From assembly GCA_021805545.1 (NCBI GenBank), contig JAJZFB010000031.1, positions 17,657 through 81,656 of the forward strand: a stretch of 64,000 nucleotides of DNA, written 5' to 3'. The stretch's first letter is position 1; each line of letters starts with the position of its first letter. Made by a program: the position numbers and the translations under genes. Source of the stretch: Pseudomonadota bacterium. GTDB taxonomy: Bacteria > Pseudomonadota > Alphaproteobacteria > Acetobacterales > Acetobacteraceae. Positions 60,048 through 64,000 of this stretch are shown here, piece after piece. The notes under the pieces are model-generated. The model did no database searches, was not told where the DNA came from, and saw only the letters and a list, made by a program, of their open reading frames with translations.

Positions 60048-60080
60048 GTACCTGCCTTAATACTTGTACCTGCCTTAATA
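60048..60080 (+). repeat. 15-bp tandem duplication, 18-bp period
   Basis: GTACCTGCCTTAATA at 60048-60062 and 60066-60080, directly before the crotonase start at 60094. The second copy is followed by AAAGGACG, the ribosome-binding site. Confidence 0.9.
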
Positions 60081-60093
60081 AAGGACGCTAAAC

Positions 60094-60897
60094 ATGACCG
60101 ATGAAGCCCCGCATATGCTGATCGAAGAGGATGGCCCCATCCTCATCGCCACGCTCAACCGGCCCGAGAAGTTGAACGCGTTAAGCCGCGAGACGATGGA
60201 AATTTTCGAGCAGGCCGTGCTCCGCTTCCGCGACTCGCCGGAATTCATGGTCATGCTCATCCGCGCCACGGGCCGCTATTTTTCCGCCGGGGCCGATCTG
60301 CGCCAGGGCGGCACCAAGCCGGTGGATTACACCAAGGGCTCGGCCATACGCGAGAACCACCGCCTCCAGCTCAACGGCATGCAGCGCATCTACGACGAGA
60401 TGGAGCATATCGAGAAACCCTTCGTGGTGGCGCACCAGGGCACCTGCGTGGGCGGCGGGCTGGAGCTTTCGCTCTCCTGCGATTTCCGCATTGCCGCCGA
60501 GAGCGCCAAATACAGCTTCCCCGAGAGCAAATTCGGCTCCCTGCCCGCTTCCAACGGGGTCAGCCGCCTCACCCGCATCGTCGGCCCGCATTGGGCGCGC
60601 TATATGGTGATGGGCAATTTCGCCGTCGATTCCCGCAAGGCCGAGATCATGGGGCTGGTGCATGAAGTGTTCCCGGATGAGGGCTTCCAGGAGCGCGCGC
60701 TGGAATTCTGCCGCCACCTGACCAAGAATAACGGCGAGCAGATGGGCGTGGCCAAGCTGGCCATAGAGCTGTGCCACGAGGTGGGGCGCGAGCAGGCGCG
60801 GCACGTGGAGCGCATGGCCAATTCCACGCTGATGATGTCGCCGCATTTTGCCGAGCAGATGCGCAAGCACCTGACCACCGTGGGCGGTAAAAAGTAA
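60094..60897 (+). CDS. Enoyl-CoA hydratase/isomerase family protein
   Basis: A 267-residue canonical crotonase. NRPEKLNALSRETM begins the fold; oxyanion-hole segments are ATGRYFSAGADLRQGG and HQGTCVGGGLELSLSCDFR; the active-site segment is FPESKFGSLPASNGVSRLTR, where the first catalytic Glu is in place and the second position is not the usual Glu, so hydratase versus isomerase cannot be decided. Full C-terminal helical domain present. AAAGGACG precedes ATG 60094; the stop overlaps the next start by one base. Confidence 0.9.
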   Translation: MTDEAPHMLIEEDGPILIATLNRPEKLNALSRETMEIFEQAVLRFRDSPEFMVMLIRATGRYFSAGADLRQGGTKPVDYTKGSAIRENHRLQLNGMQRIYDEMEHIEKPFVVAHQGTCVGGGLELSLSCDFRIAAESAKYSFPESKFGSLPASNGVSRLTRIVGPHWARYMVMGNFAVDSRKAEIMGLVHEVFPDEGFQERALEFCRHLTKNNGEQMGVAKLAIELCHEVGREQARHVERMANSTLMMSPHFAEQMRKHLTTVGGKK

Positions 60898-61256
60898 TGG
60901 CTGACGAGGAACGCGGCCAGCGCGGGCGCGACACATTCCGCGAGATTCTGGGCTTTCCAGCGCAGCCTCCCGCCACGCCGCTGACCCAGGCGGCGCAGGA
61001 TTTCATCTTCTCCGAGGTCTGGAGCCGCCCGGGGCTGGACCGGCGCTCGCGCCGCTGGATTACACTGGCCTGCGTAACCGCCGCCGGGGCCCCCACCGCC
61101 ATGCGCACTTACGCCAAGGCGGCTTTGGACAGCGGCGAGATCACCATGGCGGAATTGCGCGAATTCGTGCTGCAATTCGCCGTGTTCCAGGGCTTTCCCA
61201 AAGCCGTGGAGTTTGAGCTGATGCTGAACAGGCTTGAAGCCGAACTTAAAGCCTGA
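60897..61256 (+). CDS. Carboxymuconolactone decarboxylase family protein lacking the CxxC site
   Basis: A 119-residue CMD/AhpD-fold protein: FSEVWSRPGLDRRSRRWITL and the RTYAKAALDSGEITMAELRE then FVLQFAVFQGFPKAVE segments are the family pattern. The redox CxxC of AhpD-type members is absent, so it is more like a gamma-carboxymuconolactone decarboxylase or a structural homologue. One-base overlap with the crotonase (ATG 60897), hence co-translated. The pairing suggests action on a CoA-linked or aromatic-ring-derived intermediate. Confidence 0.82.
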   Translation: MADEERGQRGRDTFREILGFPAQPPATPLTQAAQDFIFSEVWSRPGLDRRSRRWITLACVTAAGAPTAMRTYAKAALDSGEITMAELREFVLQFAVFQGFPKAVEFELMLNRLEAELKA

Positions 61257-61276
61257 CCCCGCTTTTACCCGCTGGC

Positions 61277-61308
61277 CGCATGCCCGCCGCACCCGTGGCG
61301 GGCATGCG
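61277..61308. other. Strong 12-bp stem-loop
   Basis: CGCATGCCCGCC and its complement GGCGGGCATGCG with an 8-base loop, 20 bases after the CMD-family stop. No T-run follows, so it may block processing or slow transcription rather than act as a classical terminator. Confidence 0.6.
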
Positions 61309-61502
61309 CTTGCGCGCCTGCGGGCTGGGTGGCAGCCTTGCGGCAAAAGCCCTGCCCGGCACCCTTGCCGGATGGGTTTCTGTTGTTCTAATAAAACACA
61401 TCTTGTTCTTGCACAATTATTCAGTTGGATGGGTAGAGGAAATGTTCGTACAATCCCGGCGCCACGCGCCATGCCGCCCCAGCATTTGAAGCGAGGCCGC
61501 TC

Positions 61503-63098
61503 ATGACCGCCCTATCCTCTCTCATCGACCCGCAAGCCGAGGCTTTTCAGGCCAATGCGGCGCATAACCAGGCCCTGGCCGCCACGCTGCGCGAAACCAT
61601 CGCCGCCAGCGCCTTGGGCGGCTCTGCCGCTGCCCGCGAGAAGCACACCGCGCGCGGCAAGCTGCTGCCGCGCGACCGCGTGCACCGGCTGCTGGACCCC
61701 GGCTCGCCCTTTCTGGAAATTGGCGCGCTGGCGGCCAATGGCATGTATAATAACGAGGCTCCGGGTGCCGGGATGATCTGCGGCATTGGCCGCGTCTTGG
61801 GCCGGGAATGCATGATTGTGGCGAACGACCCGACGGTGAAGGGCGGCGCCTATTACCCGATGACGGTGAAGAAGCATCTGCGCGCCCAGGAAATCGCGCA
61901 GGAGAACCGCCTGCCCTGCATTTACCTGGTGGATAGCGGCGGCGCCAATCTGCCGCACCAGGCGGAAGTCTTCCCCGACCGCGAGCATTTCGGGCGCATT
62001 TTCTTCAACCAGGCGCAAATGTCCGCCGCCGGTATCAGCCAGATTGCCTGCGTGATGGGGAGCTGCACGGCGGGCGGCGCCTATGTGCCAGCCATGTCGG
62101 ATGAATCCGTCATTGTCCGCAACCAGGGCACCATCTTCCTGGCCGGTCCGCCTTTGGTGAAGGCCGCCACGGGCGAGGTGATTTCCGCCGAGGAGCTGGG
62201 CGGGGCCGAGACGCATGGGCGCAAATCCGGCGTGGTGGACCATGTGGCCGAGAATGACGAGCACGCGCTGCTGATCGTGCGCGAGATTGTGGCCGGGCTG
62301 AACACGGTGAAGAAGCCGGATATTGATATTACCGCGCCGCGCCCGCCAAAATACGATGCAAGCGAGCTTTACGGTATCGTGCCGAATGACGTGCGCGCGC
62401 CTTACGATGTGCACGAGGTCATCGCGCGCATTGTGGATGGCTCGGAGTTTCAGGAATTCAAACGGCTTTACGGCACCACGCTGGTATGCGGCTTCGCGCG
62501 CATCTGGGGTATGCCGGTTGCCATTCTCGCCAATAACGGCGTGCTGTTTTCCGAATCCGCGCTGAAGGGCGCGCATTTCATCGAGCTGGCCTGCCAGCGC
62601 CGCATTCCGCTGCTGTTTCTGCAGAACATCTCTGGCTTCATGGTCGGCGGCAAGTACGAGGCCGAGGGCATTGCCAAGAACGGCGCCAAACTCGTTACGG
62701 CGGTGGCCACGGCAACCGTGCCGAAAGTCACCGTGCTCATCGGCGGCAGTTTTGGTGCGGGCAATTACGGCATGTGCGGCCGCGCCTACCAGCCGCGCTT
62801 CCTGTTCACCTGGCCCAATGCACGCATTTCCGTGATGGGCGGGGAGCAGGCGGCATCTGTGCTGGCCACGGTGCACCGCGATGCGGCCAAATGGACGCCG
62901 GAAGAGGCCGAAGCCTTCAAGGCGCCGGTGCGGAAAAAATACGAAGATGAGGGCAACCCGTATTACGCCACGGCACGGCTATGGGATGACGGGATTATCG
63001 ACCCGGCGCAGACGCGCGATGTGCTGGGCCTCGCCTTTTCCGCCGCGTTGAACGCGCCGATACCGGAAACGCCGCATTTCGGCTTGTTCAGGATGTAA
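61503..63098 (+). CDS. mccB: Methylcrotonyl-CoA carboxylase carboxyltransferase (beta) subunit
   Basis: A 531-residue biotin-dependent carboxyltransferase. Close to human MCCC2 in many segments: [99 protein letters not shown] and the C-terminal HFGLFRM. These features separate it from propionyl-CoA carboxylase beta. It acts in leucine degradation. Followed after 5 bases by mccA. Confidence 0.94.
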   Translation: MTALSSLIDPQAEAFQANAAHNQALAATLRETIAASALGGSAAAREKHTARGKLLPRDRVHRLLDPGSPFLEIGALAANGMYNNEAPGAGMICGIGRVLGRECMIVANDPTVKGGAYYPMTVKKHLRAQEIAQENRLPCIYLVDSGGANLPHQAEVFPDREHFGRIFFNQAQMSAAGISQIACVMGSCTAGGAYVPAMSDESVIVRNQGTIFLAGPPLVKAATGEVISAEELGGAETHGRKSGVVDHVAENDEHALLIVREIVAGLNTVKKPDIDITAPRPPKYDASELYGIVPNDVRAPYDVHEVIARIVDGSEFQEFKRLYGTTLVCGFARIWGMPVAILANNGVLFSESALKGAHFIELACQRRIPLLFLQNISGFMVGGKYEAEGIAKNGAKLVTAVATATVPKVTVLIGGSFGAGNYGMCGRAYQPRFLFTWPNARISVMGGEQAASVLATVHRDAAKWTPEEAEAFKAPVRKKYEDEGNPYYATARLWDDGIIDPAQTRDVLGLAFSAALNAPIPETPHFGLFRM

Positions 63099-63103
63099 TT
63101 GCC

Positions 63104-64000
<897 letters not shown>

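Noticed and set aside
61257..61502. Short frames between the CMD-family gene and mccB
   Set aside because: They pass through the stem-loop and the mccB promoter region and show no protein features.

Overview
The window is GC-rich, densely coding DNA from an alphaproteobacterium. Protein sequences, a CtrA-type DNA-binding domain and gene neighbourhoods fit Acetobacteraceae (an Acidocella/Acidiphilium-like organism is my best guess). No rRNA, intact tRNA, CRISPR array, phage or intact insertion sequence was seen. The partial zapE at the left edge and partial mccA at the right edge show that this is an internal chromosomal piece.

0-10 kb is housekeeping: zapE (partial), a small envelope cluster (2OG-Fe(II) oxygenase, family 2 glycosyltransferase, TVP38/DedA protein), pgsA, a small lipoprotein, moaD-moaE, apt, a Bug-like binding protein, radA, cvpA and purF. 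Behind purF lies a dense cluster of palindromes (10075-10450), then a porin-like gene with a sigma-54-like promoter and a strong terminator. 12-23 kb carries a D-2-hydroxyacid dehydrogenase, an ornithine-decarboxylase-like gene, a CtrA-like regulator whose receiver domain has lost its phosphorylation residues, mscL, accA, mrp-holC, a DegP-like protease, a pterin dehydratase, an SDR gene and a Phd/VapC toxin-antitoxin pair. 23-36 kb is mostly biosynthesis and repair: argD-argF, a membrane glycosyltransferase gene running into aroE-coaE-dnaQ, ahcY with an AT-rich operator-like palindrome, a copper chaperone/cytochrome c pair, folB, uvrC preceded by two DnaA boxes, and pgi.

36-48 kb is regulatory and catabolic: a divergent two-component pair with a minimal soluble kinase, a TetR-Rieske oxygenase-SnoaL unit, and a polyamine locus (puuA, potF, potI, potH, potG, and a divergent PuuR-like regulator). 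The potG leader contains a 35-bp tandem duplication that creates two 12-codon upstream reading frames, each linked to the next by an ATGA overlap. A GH17 membrane protein and a CoA-binding protein follow.

48-64 kb is an acyl-CoA block: two family III CoA-transferases (one apparently domain-permuted), two crotonases (one with an unusual N-terminus), an amidohydrolase, an acyl-CoA synthetase, a conserved-looking 96-residue unknown, an RND/MMPL exporter with a YCF48-like partner, a CxxNxxC ferredoxin, a carboxymuconolactone-decarboxylase-like protein and methylcrotonyl-CoA carboxylase genes. Leucine degradation explains the last part. The 48-59 kb part has no obvious known pathway and is the best candidate for an undescribed system. 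Dispersed palindromic repeats (four copies of a roughly 70-bp element, one with another palindrome nested in it) and several short tandem duplications mark the intergenic regions.
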